Assembly (NCBI GenBank): GCA_963795485.1
Contig: CAWCIL010000007.1
Span: 124,001-188,000 of the forward strand
From: AP-15 sp963795485
GTDB taxonomy: Bacteria; Pseudomonadota; Alphaproteobacteria; ATCC43930; CGMCC-115725
Direction: 5' to 3'
DNA length: 64,000 bases
The first letter of the stretch is position 1. Every line of letters starts with the position of its first letter. The notes under the pieces were generated by a model that worked only from the letters and a program-made list of their open reading frames with translations, had not been told where the DNA came from and did not search any database. The position numbers were made by a program, and so were the translations under genes. This document shows positions 1 through 8,885 of this stretch, one piece after another.

Positions 1-1
1 T

Positions 2-142
2 ATTACGCCGCGTCGCCAGGGCGGATTCGTGGTATTTGCCGTGGTCGGCAGCAGCCCGGTTGGCGGTGTGGCCGGCGCCGACCGGCCGAGCATCGACCTG
101 TTCACCAGGGCTGCGGTCCGAGCCGCCGAGAGCGGGGGGTGA
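2..142 (+). CDS. C-terminal end of an unidentified protein (5' end outside window)
   Basis: An open frame runs in from the window edge and stops with TGA at 140-142, giving about 46 residues that end in a short Ala/Arg-rich helix after a hydrophobic, glycine-rich stretch (residues such as FVVFAVVG). The codon use fits the neighbouring genes. The family cannot be named from so short a tail. It lies on the same strand as the HdeD-like gene, 70 bases upstream of it. Confidence 0.4.
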   Translation: MTPRRQGGFVVFAVVGSSPVGGVAGADRPSIDLFTRAAVRAAESGG

Positions 143-211
143 GGGCGCCGCGGCGATGCCGAGGCGCCGCCCGTGACGCGCCAGCCGGCGCGTGGTCCGG
201 AGGTGACAGAG

Positions 212-799
212 ATGAGCAACCCGACCCTCCCCGATCTCGACGGGATCCGGCATCGGCTCGGCGACGCGATCCATGCGCATTGGAAGCTCTTTCTCGCCGA
301 AGGCATCGTCATGGTGGTGCTCGGGCTCGTGGCGATCGCCGTGCCCGAATTCGCCAGCCTGGCGATCACGATCCTGATCGGCTGGCTGTTTTTCATCGGC
401 GGGATCTTTCGCACGATATCGGTCTTGCAGCATCGCCGAATGCCGGGCTTCGCCTGGTCGCTGTTGACCGCGGTTCTGGCGGTGGCGCTCGGCCTGGTGC
501 TGCTGCTGCGGCCGGTCGCGGCCGTGCTGACCCTGACGATCTGGCTGATCGCATTTTTCATTATCCAGGGAATCGCCGCGATCCTGTTGGCGATCGAGCA
601 CCGCCGCCACCTGCCGAGCTGGGGGTGGGTCCTGTTCAGCGGCCTGGTCGACCTGTTTCTCGCCTATCTGATCTGGGACGGCTGGCCGAGTTCGGCCGGC
701 TGGGCAATCGGCCTCCTGGTCGGCATCAACATGGTGTTTCTGGGGCTGTCATTGATCATGACCGCGCTGGCGGCGCGCACGATGGCGCCGCGGGTGTAA
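212..799 (+). CDS. HdeD/DUF308-family membrane protein
   Basis: The protein has 195 residues with about six hydrophobic helices in three hairpin-like pairs, separated by short basic loops (for example LQHRR and EHRRH). This is the layout of the HdeD/DUF308 family of inner-membrane proteins, which in enterobacteria is linked to acid resistance; the role here is unknown. An in-frame GTG at 173 exists, but ATG 212 is preferred because GGAGG lies at 199-203, 8 bases upstream. The gene converges on the DUF2182 gene with 21 bases between the stops. No frame break is seen. Confidence 0.8.
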   Translation: MSNPTLPDLDGIRHRLGDAIHAHWKLFLAEGIVMVVLGLVAIAVPEFASLAITILIGWLFFIGGIFRTISVLQHRRMPGFAWSLLTAVLAVALGLVLLLRPVAAVLTLTIWLIAFFIIQGIAAILLAIEHRRHLPSWGWVLFSGLVDLFLAYLIWDGWPSSAGWAIGLLVGINMVFLGLSLIMTALAARTMAPRV

Positions 800-820
800 A
801 TATTCGGCGTTCGGCAGATG

Positions 821-1606
821 CTACGGATAAACCTCGGAAGCCAGCATCGCCATCCCCCACAGAGCGAGTGCCGCACCGGTCAGCCGGCTCGCCCAAACAC
901 CCCAGGGGAGGGTCTTCTCGACCAGCACCAGCAACGCCAAACCGGCGATCCACAACAGGTTCATCAACCCGCCCACGAACAACAGGGCCATCAGCATCCA
1001 GCAGCAGCCGAGGCAGAAGGCGCCGTGACGGATGCCGCAGCCGACCGCTCCCCGGTAGCCGACGCGCCAATAGCGCATCAGGAATTCCAAGGGCGAGCGG
1101 CAGCGGACCAGGCAGGCCTGCTTCAGCGGCGTCCATTGGTAGAGGCCGGCGGCGACGAGGATCGAGCCGGCAACGACGGTGCTGCGGCTAGCCATCGCCG
1201 GCGACAGCGTCCCGAGGCGCGAAAGGCCCCACTGCAGCAGGGTCGCGGCCAGGCTGAACCCGACCCAGACCAGGAGGTAGCCGAGCGCGAAGGCGGCAGC
1301 GCTCGGCGCGCCGCGCGCGGCGGTTTTGCGCGTCAGCGTCGAAACCAGCAGGATCGTCGGGGCGGCGCTCGGCAGCATCATCGCCGCCATCATGATCGCC
1401 CACATCAGGAAAATCAGCCCCGCATAGAACGGGGTCCAGGTCGGCGCCGTCATCGTCATCGCGCCGCCGCCCATCGGCATCGAGTCCATGCCGAGGCCGG
1501 CGCCCAGCAGCAGATAGAGCCATGCGAGGGCGACGGTGACGGCGAGGCCCGCCAGCACCAAGACACGGTCATGGCGCAACAAGCGGTATGGCAAGCCGGT
1601 CGGCAT
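821..1606 (-). CDS. DUF2182 integral membrane protein
   Basis: The protein has 261 residues and about six to seven membrane helices. It contains a Met-rich periplasmic-like segment (MDSMPMGGGAMTM), the family motif MWAIMMAAMMLPSAAP and a later CLGCCW cluster. These are features of DUF2182, a family described as predicted metal-binding membrane proteins; the many Met and Cys residues would suit soft-metal binding, but no function is established. The gene follows the DUF1326 gene on the same strand with 14 bases between them, a pairing that recurs in many bacteria. The two are probably co-transcribed and act together. Confidence 0.8.
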   Translation of the reverse strand: MPTGLPYRLLRHDRVLVLAGLAVTVALAWLYLLLGAGLGMDSMPMGGGAMTMTAPTWTPFYAGLIFLMWAIMMAAMMLPSAAPTILLVSTLTRKTAARGAPSAAAFALGYLLVWVGFSLAATLLQWGLSRLGTLSPAMASRSTVVAGSILVAAGLYQWTPLKQACLVRCRSPLEFLMRYWRVGYRGAVGCGIRHGAFCLGCCWMLMALLFVGGLMNLLWIAGLALLVLVEKTLPWGVWASRLTGAALALWGMAMLASEVYP

Positions 1607-1620
1607 CGAGGCTGCCGCCG

Positions 1621-2256
1621 CTAGCCGACGATCCCGTGATTGCTCAGGTGAATGTGCGCGAACTGGCCGTAACTGTTTCTCAAGTCGAGCTTGATGGCTC
1701 CCTCGGCGGTGGTGGTGCCGCTGCCCATTTCCGCGATGCGGTACTCGAACCCATCCGGCAGGTCGATGCGAGCCCGGTGCTCGACGCCGGTGACCGGATT
1801 GCGGATCGGCTCTCCCGACGCCTCCACGACGCCGGGTATCGCCAGATGCGCGCGGCGCGCTTCGACGTCAACCTCGAACGCGATCGGCTTGAACAACGGC
1901 TCGAGCTTGTTCGGAGACATGGCGCCGTAGACCCACCACATCGTCGCCATCTCCTCGGTCTCCTCGCCTGACAGGATCTTTACGAGCGCATGGCGCTGGG
2001 GCGCGTCGGCTTTCTCGTCGATGATCAGCTGCATCGTCCCGTTGCCCTCGTGTACCGGACCGGGCCACCTGACGAGAAGCGCCGCCCGCAACCCGTCGAG
2101 CCTGATATCGCCAAAATGCCCTTCGTCGATCTGGTAGCCGCACGCCGCTCGACAGTCGCCATGGGTCGGCAGTGCGTTGAATTGGCAAGGGCAGCCGTAG
2201 GCGCAGTTGCAGTTCGCGAATTCCGTGCCTTTTATGGCCCAATCGGTGGACGTCAT
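1621..2256 (-). CDS. DUF1326 family protein
   Basis: The protein has 211 residues. It begins with a Cys-rich motif, CNCAYGCPCQF (Cys16, 18, 22, 24), followed by Cys35 and Cys39, which suggests a metal site. The rest is predicted beta-rich and ends near residue 205 with the conserved-looking AHIHLSNHG. This is the DUF1326 layout; no enzymatic activity is known for the family. The start is supported by GGGAGGT just upstream on the minus strand (2266-2272). It is the first gene of a two-gene unit with the DUF2182 gene. Confidence 0.85.
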   Translation of the reverse strand: MTSTDWAIKGTEFANCNCAYGCPCQFNALPTHGDCRAACGYQIDEGHFGDIRLDGLRAALLVRWPGPVHEGNGTMQLIIDEKADAPQRHALVKILSGEETEEMATMWWVYGAMSPNKLEPLFKPIAFEVDVEARRAHLAIPGVVEASGEPIRNPVTGVEHRARIDLPDGFEYRIAEMGSGTTTAEGAIKLDLRNSYGQFAHIHLSNHGIVG

Positions 2257-2325
2257 GTTTTTACCTCCCTATTTCCCTTACAGCGAGCTTAACACGGGGC
2301 CGACCTCAAGTCCAGGACTCCGGCG

Positions 2326-3072
2326 CTATGGCGGCGCGTGGCGGCGCAGTCGGCGGTCGAGGCGGGCGAACAGCATGTCGGTCAGGATCGCGAATATCGC
2401 CACGAGCACGGCCCCCTCGATGACGAAGGGCAGCTTGTTCGCGACCAGGCCGTCGAAAATCGGCGTGCCGAGGGTCAAGGCGCCGACCGTCGAGCCGATC
2501 GTCGCGGTGCCGATCGCGATCGTGACCGACACCCTGATCCCGGCGAGGATGATCGGTGCCGCCAGCGGCAATTCGACCGCACGGAGCTGCTGCCAGGGCG
2601 AGAGCCCCATGCCGTTTGCCGCGTCGCGCACCGCCTGCGGCACGCCTTCGAGACCGGCGACCGCGTTTTCGATGATCGGCAGCAGGCTGTAGACAAAGAG
2701 GGCTATGATCGTCGGCCGCGCGCCAAAGCCGATCAGCGGCACCGCGATCGCCAGCACGGCGACCGGCGGAAAAGTCTGCCCGATTGCGGCGAGCAAATCG
2801 ACTATGGTGCGAAAGTCGCGCCCGGCCGGACGCGTGACAAAGACCGCCAGCGACACGCCGACTACGCTCGCGGCGAGACTCGCAATCGCCACCAGCCGCA
2901 GATGCGACAGAAACAATTCGAAAAAGCTGGCGCGGTCGTAGATGACCGGCTCGACCCCGGGAAACGCCCAATGGAAGAGCGGCCGCAACGCCTCCATCCG
3001 CGTCAGCAATGCGGCAAACAGCAGCCCGACCCAGAAAATCGGGCTCGCCAGAACGCTGCCGCCCGCACGCAT
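2326..3072 (-). CDS. yehW: osmoprotectant ABC transporter permease, YehW type
   Basis: This is a 248-residue inner-membrane permease with about six helices and the binding-protein-dependent transport signature in its C-terminal half (AANGMGLSPWQQLRAVELP). It belongs to the glycine betaine/carnitine/choline transporter group (OpuBB/OpuCB, YehW). It is the last gene of a minus-strand operon whose order (binding protein, large permease, ATPase, small permease) matches E. coli yehZYXW. It starts 6 bases after the ATPase stop. No frame break is visible. The substrate is inferred from the family only. Confidence 0.85.
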   Translation of the reverse strand: MRAGGSVLASPIFWVGLLFAALLTRMEALRPLFHWAFPGVEPVIYDRASFFELFLSHLRLVAIASLAASVVGVSLAVFVTRPAGRDFRTIVDLLAAIGQTFPPVAVLAIAVPLIGFGARPTIIALFVYSLLPIIENAVAGLEGVPQAVRDAANGMGLSPWQQLRAVELPLAAPIILAGIRVSVTIAIGTATIGSTVGALTLGTPIFDGLVANKLPFVIEGAVLVAIFAILTDMLFARLDRRLRRHAPP

Positions 3073-3078
3073 GCCGCC

Positions 3079-4003
3079 TCACCGCACCAGATCGGACAAG
3101 GCGATGACGCCGAGCGCGCGGCCCTCGGCATCGGCGACCGGCAGCCGGTCGGTGTGGCGCGCGGTCATCGCCGAGAGCGCGTCGCGCAAGGTGGCGTCGG
3201 GCGACACGGGCTCGCCCGGGGCAGTCTCGCCGCGGCGCAGACGGTCGGCGACCCTGCGCACCGACAACAGCTTGAGGCCGAGACCCTGGTGGCCGATGAA
3301 CTCGCCGACGAAATCGTTCGCCGGATGCTCCAGCAGCTCGATCGGGGCGCCGAGCTGGGCGATGTGGCCCTCGCTCATGATCGCGATCGAGGTCGCCAGC
3401 CGCAGCGCCTCCTCGATGTCGTGGGTCACGAACACGATCGTCTTTTTGGTCGCCCGGTGGATGTGCGCGAGTTCGCCCTGCAACGCGTCGCGGGTGATCG
3501 GGTCGACCGCGGCAAAGGGCTCGTCCATCAGCAGGAGCTCGGGATCGGCGGCGAGGGCGCGGGCGACGCCGACGCGCTGCTGCTCGCCGCCCGACAGCTG
3601 GTGCGGATATTTGCCCCGATAGGAAGCCGGGTCGAGCCGCAGCAATTCGAGCAACTCGGTCACCCGCGCGCCGATTCGCGCCGCCGGCCATTTCAAGAGG
3701 CGCGGCACGGTGGCGATGTTGTCGGCGACATTCCAATGCGGAAACAGCCCGGTCGACTGGATCGCGTAGCCGATGCGCCGGCGCAACGCCTCGGCCGGAA
3801 GACGGGTCACGTCCTCGCCGCCGACCCGGATCGTCCCGGCGTCGAGCCGCGACCAGCCGGTTGATCATGCGCAAGGTCGTCGACTTGCCGCAGCCCGAGG
3901 AGCCGAGCAATACGCAGAATTCGCCGGCCGGGATATCGAGCGACAGGTCGTCGACGACCGCGCGGCCGTCGTAGCGCTTGACGACATGGTCGAGCGCGAT
4001 CAT
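3079..4003 (-). CDS. yehX: osmoprotectant ABC transporter ATP-binding protein (one frameshift)
   Basis: The N-terminal part carries Walker A (GSSGCGKST, residues 34-42). A second frame carries the signature LSGGEQQR, Walker B LLLMDEPFAAVDP and a C-terminal CBS-like segment, as in YehX/OpuCA. The two frames join near 3848, where removing one base gives a continuous protein of about 308 residues, the length of E. coli YehX. The start overlaps the permease stop as ATGA (4000-4003). The ATPase would energise uptake of a betaine-like solute. The break is probably an assembly error. Confidence 0.8.
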
Positions 4004-5218
4004 CGCGGTGCGCGCCGGGCAAGCAGGGCGGCAAGGGTCTGCAGCAGAAAATCGGCGGCGAGCGCCAGAAAGATCGCCGGCAGCGCGCCGAGCAGCACCA
4101 GATCGAGCGCGTACTGGCCGAGCCCCTCGAAGACGAAGGTGCCGAGCCCGCCGGCGCCGATCAGCGCGGCGACGACGGCGAGCCCGATCGTCTGCACGAT
4201 GACGATGCGCAGCCCGGCGAGCAGCACCGGCAATCGCCAGCGGCAGCTCGATCCGCCAGAAGATCTGGCGCGCGCGTCAGGCCCATGCCGCGCGCGGCGT
4301 CGATCGCGGCGCGGTCGACCGCCGGCGAGCCCCGCCGCGGTATTGCGCACGATCGGTAAGCAGCGCATAGAGCACCAGCGCGATGATCGCCGGCGCCGGG
4401 CCGATGCCGCCGACGCCGAGTGCGGCGAGCCCCGGCGCCGCCGTCGCCAGCGCCGAGAGCGGCACGATCAACAGCCCGAAGAGCGCGATCGAGGGCACCG
4501 TCTGCAAGGTGTTGAGCACGGCGAAGAGCGGGCCTTGCACACGTGGGACCCGGAGTGCCACGACCCCGAGCGGAAAGCCGATCGCCAACGCCGGCCCGAC
4601 CGACCCGGCGACCAGCGCCACATGGCGCCGCAATGCCTCGGCGAAGAGCTGATGCCGGGTCGCATATTCGCGGGCGATCGACAGCTGGTCGAAACTGCCG
4701 GCCATCGCCAATGCCGCGATCCCGCCGGCGACGCGCGACGGACCGCGAGCACCCGCAGGGCCGGGCCGGCGCCGAGCCGCTGCAACGCGTCGACGACGGC
4801 GAGCGCGGCGCAGGCGGCGATGATCCAGAACGCCGCGCCGAGCCGAGACTCGCGCCGCCGGGCCGGCGCCGGCGGCGATGGCATGCGCCGCTTGGCCAAG
4901 CGTCGCCAGCTCCAGCAGCAGCAATAGGCCGGCCAGCGCGGCCACACCGCCATGCAGCGCCATTGTCGGCGGCAACAGCGACGCCGCCAGCAGCAGAGCG
5001 CCGATGACCGCGATGGCGATCGTCGGCACAGCACCGGCGGCGGCCCATAAGGCGATCGAATGGCCCGAGACCAGCCGGTTCGGGGAAAGGACGACAAACC
5101 CCGAGGCCGCGGCGGCGACCGTCGCGACGACGACCAGCACCAACAGCACCTGGTTGCGGATGCCGATCGGCAAGGCGAATGGCGCAGGCCGCGTCGCCGG
5201 GTCGACGCGCACGGTCAC
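4000..5218 (-). CDS. yehY: osmoprotectant ABC transporter permease, YehY type (several frameshifts)
   Basis: The reconstructed protein has about 405 residues. An N-terminal set of helices (IGIRNQVLLVLVVVATVA) precedes a conserved transport domain with FPLGVVALR, LNTLQTVPSIALFGLL and GAGGLGTFVFEGLG. This two-part layout is that of YehY, which is longer than ordinary permeases. At least five frame changes are needed, near 4865, 4740, 4350, 4270 and 4232, and each joins two segments that both match the family. The GTG start at 5218 overlaps the TGA of the binding protein (GTGA) if one extra G near 5231 is removed; as sequenced, the two genes are fused in one frame. Confidence 0.7.
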
Positions 5219-6062
5219 GGCAGAAAATGCCCCGATTTCGAGATAGGACTTCGCGACTGCGGAGGCATCCTCGCCGTCAACCGCGATCCGGGCGTTGAGG
5301 CGCTGCAACCTCGCGAGGGTCAGGCTGGCGAAGACCGGGTCGAGCAGCGAGGGCCATCTGCGGATATTGCTGCAATACCGCCTCGCGAACCACCGGCGCC
5401 GGGGCGTAGACGATCTGCGCGCCCTTGTCGTCACCGAGGGCGACGAGGCCGAGCGCCGGCAATGGCGCCGTCGGTGCCGTAGGCCATCGCCGCGTCGACC
5501 CCGGACATCCCCTCGGCGGCGGCGCGCAAGGTGGCCGAGGTGTTGCCGCCGGACAAGGTCAGCAATTGTTGGTCGTCGAGCCGGAAATGATAGCTCGCCT
5601 CGAACGCCGGCAGGGCCGACGGGCTCTCGACGAACTCGGCCGAGGCGGCGAGCTTGATCTGACCGCCATCATTCACATAGCGGGCGAAATCGCTCATTGT
5701 CGCAAGGTGTTCGCGCCGGGCCAGATCCTTGCGCACGGCGATGACCCAGGTGTTGTTGGCCGGCGCCGGGGTGAGCCAGACCAGATGGTTTGTCTCGCGG
5801 TCGAGCTTGGCGATCTCGGCGTAGCCGCGCGGCCCGGCTCTTCCACACCGGGTCCTGCTCCATGTGAAAGAACAAGGCGCCGTTCCCGGTGTATTCGGGA
5901 TAGATGTCGATCTGCCCGGCGAGGATCGCGGCACGCACGATATTGGTCGGCCCGAGCTGCAGTCGGTTGCTGACCGGGATGCCATGGGCGGCGAGCACGT
6001 CGAGGATCATGTTGCCGAGCAGCGCCCCCTCGGTGTCGATCTTCGAGGCGACCACCACCGGC
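5215..6062 (-). pseudogene. yehZ: osmoprotectant-binding protein YehZ/OsmF type, 5' end replaced by IS110 relic
   Basis: The mature-domain sequence is very like YehZ/OsmF: SKIDTEGALLGN, DIYPEYTGNGALFF, WLTPAPANNTWVIAVRK, KLAASAEFVE, GVDAAMAYGTDGA and YAPAPVVREAVLQQYPQMA appear in order but in several frames. The C-terminus would be YLEIGHFLP after removal of one G near 5231. No normal signal peptide precedes the mature part: upstream of about 6062 the reading matches the C-terminal end of an IS110 transposase. The gene therefore looks 5'-truncated, with loss of its export signal and promoter. The internal frame changes may be assembly errors, but the missing 5' end is not explained by them. 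Confidence 0.7.
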
Positions 6063-6624
6063 GCCGCCGCCAATGCCGCCGGTGTTCCCAGGCGGACCAG
6101 GCGGGATCTCGGGAATGGCGCGCATCCGCAAGGATCAGCCCGGTGGCGGCGACCACCAGGAGCTGGCGCCGATAGCGGTCGCCGGCTTTGGTGATGCCGC
6201 CGAGGCGCTCTGAGCCGCCGGTCGAGTTCTGCGCCGGCACCAGTCTGATCCAAGCGGCGAATTGCCGGCCGCTGCGAAACCGCCTGGCATCGCCCGCGGC
6301 GACGACCAGGGCGCAGGACAGGATCGGGCCGAATTGAGGGATGGTAGGCGAGCCGCAGGCTGTCGGCGTTGCTCTTGTGCCAGGCGAGGATCTGCTGCTC
6401 GATCGCGGCGATCGGCGGGCCAAGGTTGCGCCATTGCTCGGCCAGGACTTGCGAGAACCGGGACGGATCTCGGTCGGCAGATACCGGTCTTCGAGTGCTC
6501 GATCATCGCCAGGAGGGCGGCAAGCCCGGCTGACCCGCGTCGTGCGATGATCCCGATTTCGGCCATCTGGGCGCGGACCGCATTGCTCAGGCGGATCGGC
6601 GCGTCAACGTCGCCGGTATGACAA
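6063..6624 (-). mobile_element. IS110-family transposase relic (C-terminal domain only)
   Basis: The minus strand encodes the C-terminal Transposase_20 part of an IS110-family transposase in a few frames: RLSNAVRAQMAEIGI, then IPQFGPILSCALVVAAGD, RRFRSGRQFAAWIRLVP and GGITKAGDRYRRQLL. The N-terminal DEDD catalytic domain is absent, so the fragment cannot be active. Family members normally continue with a region ending in a V-A-x-ANK motif; here that position runs into the start of the mature YehZ-like sequence. The fragment therefore appears to have been joined to the transporter operon. IS110 elements lack ordinary terminal inverted repeats and none was seen. Confidence 0.75.
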
Positions 6625-6718
6625 CGTACCGATCGGCCCGTCCAACGGGAATGAAATTAAGACGCGGCAATCATCGGATGATGGAACGGCGCATCCCGCC
6701 CTCGAACCGTGGTGTCGG

Positions 6719-7600
6719 CTAGGCCTGTTTCGCCTCGATGATCGAGCGGCGGATCGCGCGGGTGCGGGTGAACAGCTCCTGAAGGATGTCGCCTTCACCC
6801 CAGCGGATCGCGCGCTGCAGGGCGGTCAAATCTTCGCTGAAGCGCTGCAGGATTTCGAGCACGGCTTCGCGGTTGTTCAGAAAAATGTCGCGCCACATGA
6901 CCGGGTCGGAGGCGGCGATCCGGGTGAAGTCGCGGAAGCCGCTGGCCGAAAACGCGATGACCTCGGATTGGAGGCTCTCTTCGAGGCTGGTGGCGGTGCC
7001 GACGATCGTATAGGCGATCAGATGCGGCAGATGCGAGGTCATCGCCAGCACGCGGTCGTGATGCGCGGCATCCATCGTGACGACGCGCATGCCGGCCTGC
7101 TCCCACATATGGCCGACCTTCTGCACCGCCGCGGCGGTCTCCGGCAACGGGATCAGGATGCACCAGCGGTCGCGGAACAATTCGGCAAAACCCGCTTCGG
7201 GGCCGGAATGCTCGGTGCCGGCGACCGGGTGGCCGGGGACGAAATGGACGCCCGCTGGCACATGGGGGCCGAGATCGCGGATCGCCGCCTCCTTGACCGA
7301 GCCGACATCGGTCAGGATGGCGCCCGGCTTCAATGCCGGACCAATCTTGCGGCCGATTTCGGCGTAGGCCGAGATCGGCGTCGCGATCACCACCAGATCG
7401 GCCTCCGCCGCCGCCTCGGCCGGGTCGTGCGTCACCTCGTCGGCGAGCTCGAGACGGCGCACCGCCGCCAGGGTCTCCGGTTGCCGCGCGCAGGCGACGA
7501 TCCGCGTGCCGGGACTGTCGCGGCGCAAGGCGCGGGCCAAGGACGAGCCGATCAGCCCGATCCCGATCAGCGCCACCCGGTCGAACAGTTGCTCGCTCAT
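6719..7600 (-). CDS. tyrA: prephenate/arogenate dehydrogenase family protein
   Basis: This 293-residue cytosolic enzyme would oxidatively decarboxylate prephenate (or arogenate) in tyrosine synthesis using NAD(P). It has an N-terminal Rossmann motif GIGLIGSS (residues 13-20), then VVIATPISAY, TDVGSVK and HFVPGHPVAGTEHSG with the conserved His/Gly pair, and a helical C-terminal dimerisation domain (MTSHLPHLIAYTIVG). The start chosen is MSEQLF at 7600; an upstream in-frame codon at 7630 would add ten unlikely residues. It is the last gene of a unit with chorismate mutase and hisC. The exact substrate cannot be told from sequence. Confidence 0.9.
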   Translation of the reverse strand: MSEQLFDRVALIGIGLIGSSLARALRRDSPGTRIVACARQPETLAAVRRLELADEVTHDPAEAAAEADLVVIATPISAYAEIGRKIGPALKPGAILTDVGSVKEAAIRDLGPHVPAGVHFVPGHPVAGTEHSGPEAGFAELFRDRWCILIPLPETAAAVQKVGHMWEQAGMRVVTMDAAHHDRVLAMTSHLPHLIAYTIVGTATSLEESLQSEVIAFSASGFRDFTRIAASDPVMWRDIFLNNREAVLEILQRFSEDLTALQRAIRWGEGDILQELFTRTRAIRRSIIEAKQA

Positions 7601-7640
7601 GATCGGCGCGCCGCCCGCAAATTTGTGCATCCCGCAATAT

Positions 7641-7730
7641 TACCGTCACCCGCGCGCAAGCGGGGGCCTAGGGTCCGTTCCACAGAGCGTTGCCGCCCCT
7701 GGGTTCCCGCTTTCGCGGGGATGACGGGTA
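7641..7730. repeat. imperfect palindromic intergenic repeat
   Basis: Two arms, 7641-7672 and 7698-7730, are imperfect inverted copies built round the cores CCGCGCGCAAGCGGGGG and CCCGCTTTCGCGGGGATGACGG. This REP-like type is common between genes in alphaproteobacteria. It lies between the tyrA start and the hisC stop and could fold into a long hairpin in the hisC-tyrA transcript. Confidence 0.65.
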
Positions 7731-7775
7731 AAGGCGCGGCGATAGCTGTGTGGCGGCCCAAATCGCAGAGAAATC

Positions 7776-8880
7776 TCATCGCCGTCCCATGAATTCACCG
7801 AGCACGGCCGCCACCTTTTCCATTTCCTCGCCGGTGCCGATCGTGATCCGCAGATGTTGCGGCAATCCGTAGCCGCCCATCTTGCGGGCCAGGATGCCGT
7901 GCGATTGCAGAAAGGCGAACGCCGCCGCGGCGTTGTGCTCGGGATCCTCGGGAAAGCGCGGCAATACGAAATTGCCGACGCTCGGCGTCGATGGGATGCC
8001 GAGGGCGGCGAGCCGTTCGGAAAACCACGGCAGCCAGCGGTCGTTGTGGGCGCGGGCCCGGGCGAGTGCGGTCGTGTCGTCGACCGCGGCGAGGCCGGCG
8101 GCCAGCGCCGGGGTCGAGACGTTGAACGGCCCGCGCACCCGGTGCATGACGTCGGCGATCGCCGCCGGAAAGTAACCCCAGCCGAGCCGCAGCCCGGCAA
8201 GCGCGTAAATCTTTGAAAAGGTGCGCAGCATGACGACGTTGTCGGCCCGGTCGACGAGTGCTGCGCCGGCCTCGTAATCGTTGCGGTTGACGAACTCGGC
8301 ATAGGCGGCGTCGATCGCGAGCACGACCGAGGGCGGCAGTCCGGCCTGCAGCCGAGACAATTCATCAGCGCCCAGATAGGTGCCGGTCGGGTTGTTGGGA
8401 TTGGCGATGAACACGATCCGGGTGCGTGGCGTGACCCGGGCCAACAGCGCGTCGACATCGGCGGTCAGCGCGCGCTCGGGCGCGGCAACCGGCGTCGCGC
8501 CGACCGACATCGCTCCGATCGAATATATCAGAAAGGCGTGGCGGCTGTGGAGCACCTCGTCGCCGGGGCCGGCATAGGCGCGCAACAGCAGCGCGATCAG
8601 CTCGTCCGAGCCGGCGCCGCAGACGATCCGCGCCGGGTCGAGCCCGTGACGCCGGCCGATCGCCTGGCGCAGTATCTCGGCGCTGCCTTCGGGGTAGCGG
8701 TGGATCTCATGGGCCAGCGCCAGATAGGCCGCCATCGCCTTGGGGCTCGGGCCGAGCGCGCTTTCGTTCGAGGCGAGCCGGATCGGCCGCTCGACCCCGG
8801 CGATCGCGGCCTCGCCGCCGACATAGGGGGCCAATGTCGAGGATGCCCGGGCGCGGCGCCGGGCCGGTGCTGCGGCTCAT
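7776..8880 (-). CDS. hisC: histidinol-phosphate aminotransferase (one frameshift near the start)
   Basis: The protein is a PLP-dependent class I/II aminotransferase of about 367 residues that makes histidinol phosphate and often also acts on aromatic amino acid precursors. Visible motifs are RLASNESALGPSP, FIANPNNPTGTY, AIDAAYAEF and the PLP-lysine region TFSKIYALAGLRLGWG. The long open frame begins only at a TTG near 8834, but an ATG at 8878-8880 reads MSRSTGPAPRPGILDI and joins it after removal of one base near 8830, restoring the usual N-terminus. It starts 5 bases after the chorismate mutase stop. The position between chorismate mutase and tyrA suggests use in tyrosine/phenylalanine synthesis as well. 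Confidence 0.88.
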
Positions 8881-8885
8881 CCGGT

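Noticed and set aside
2338..3864. Long open frame on the plus strand opposite the transporter genes
   Set aside because: It is antisense to clear ABC transporter genes and rich in Arg, Gly, Gln and Asp without any domain; this is the usual shadow of high-GC coding DNA.
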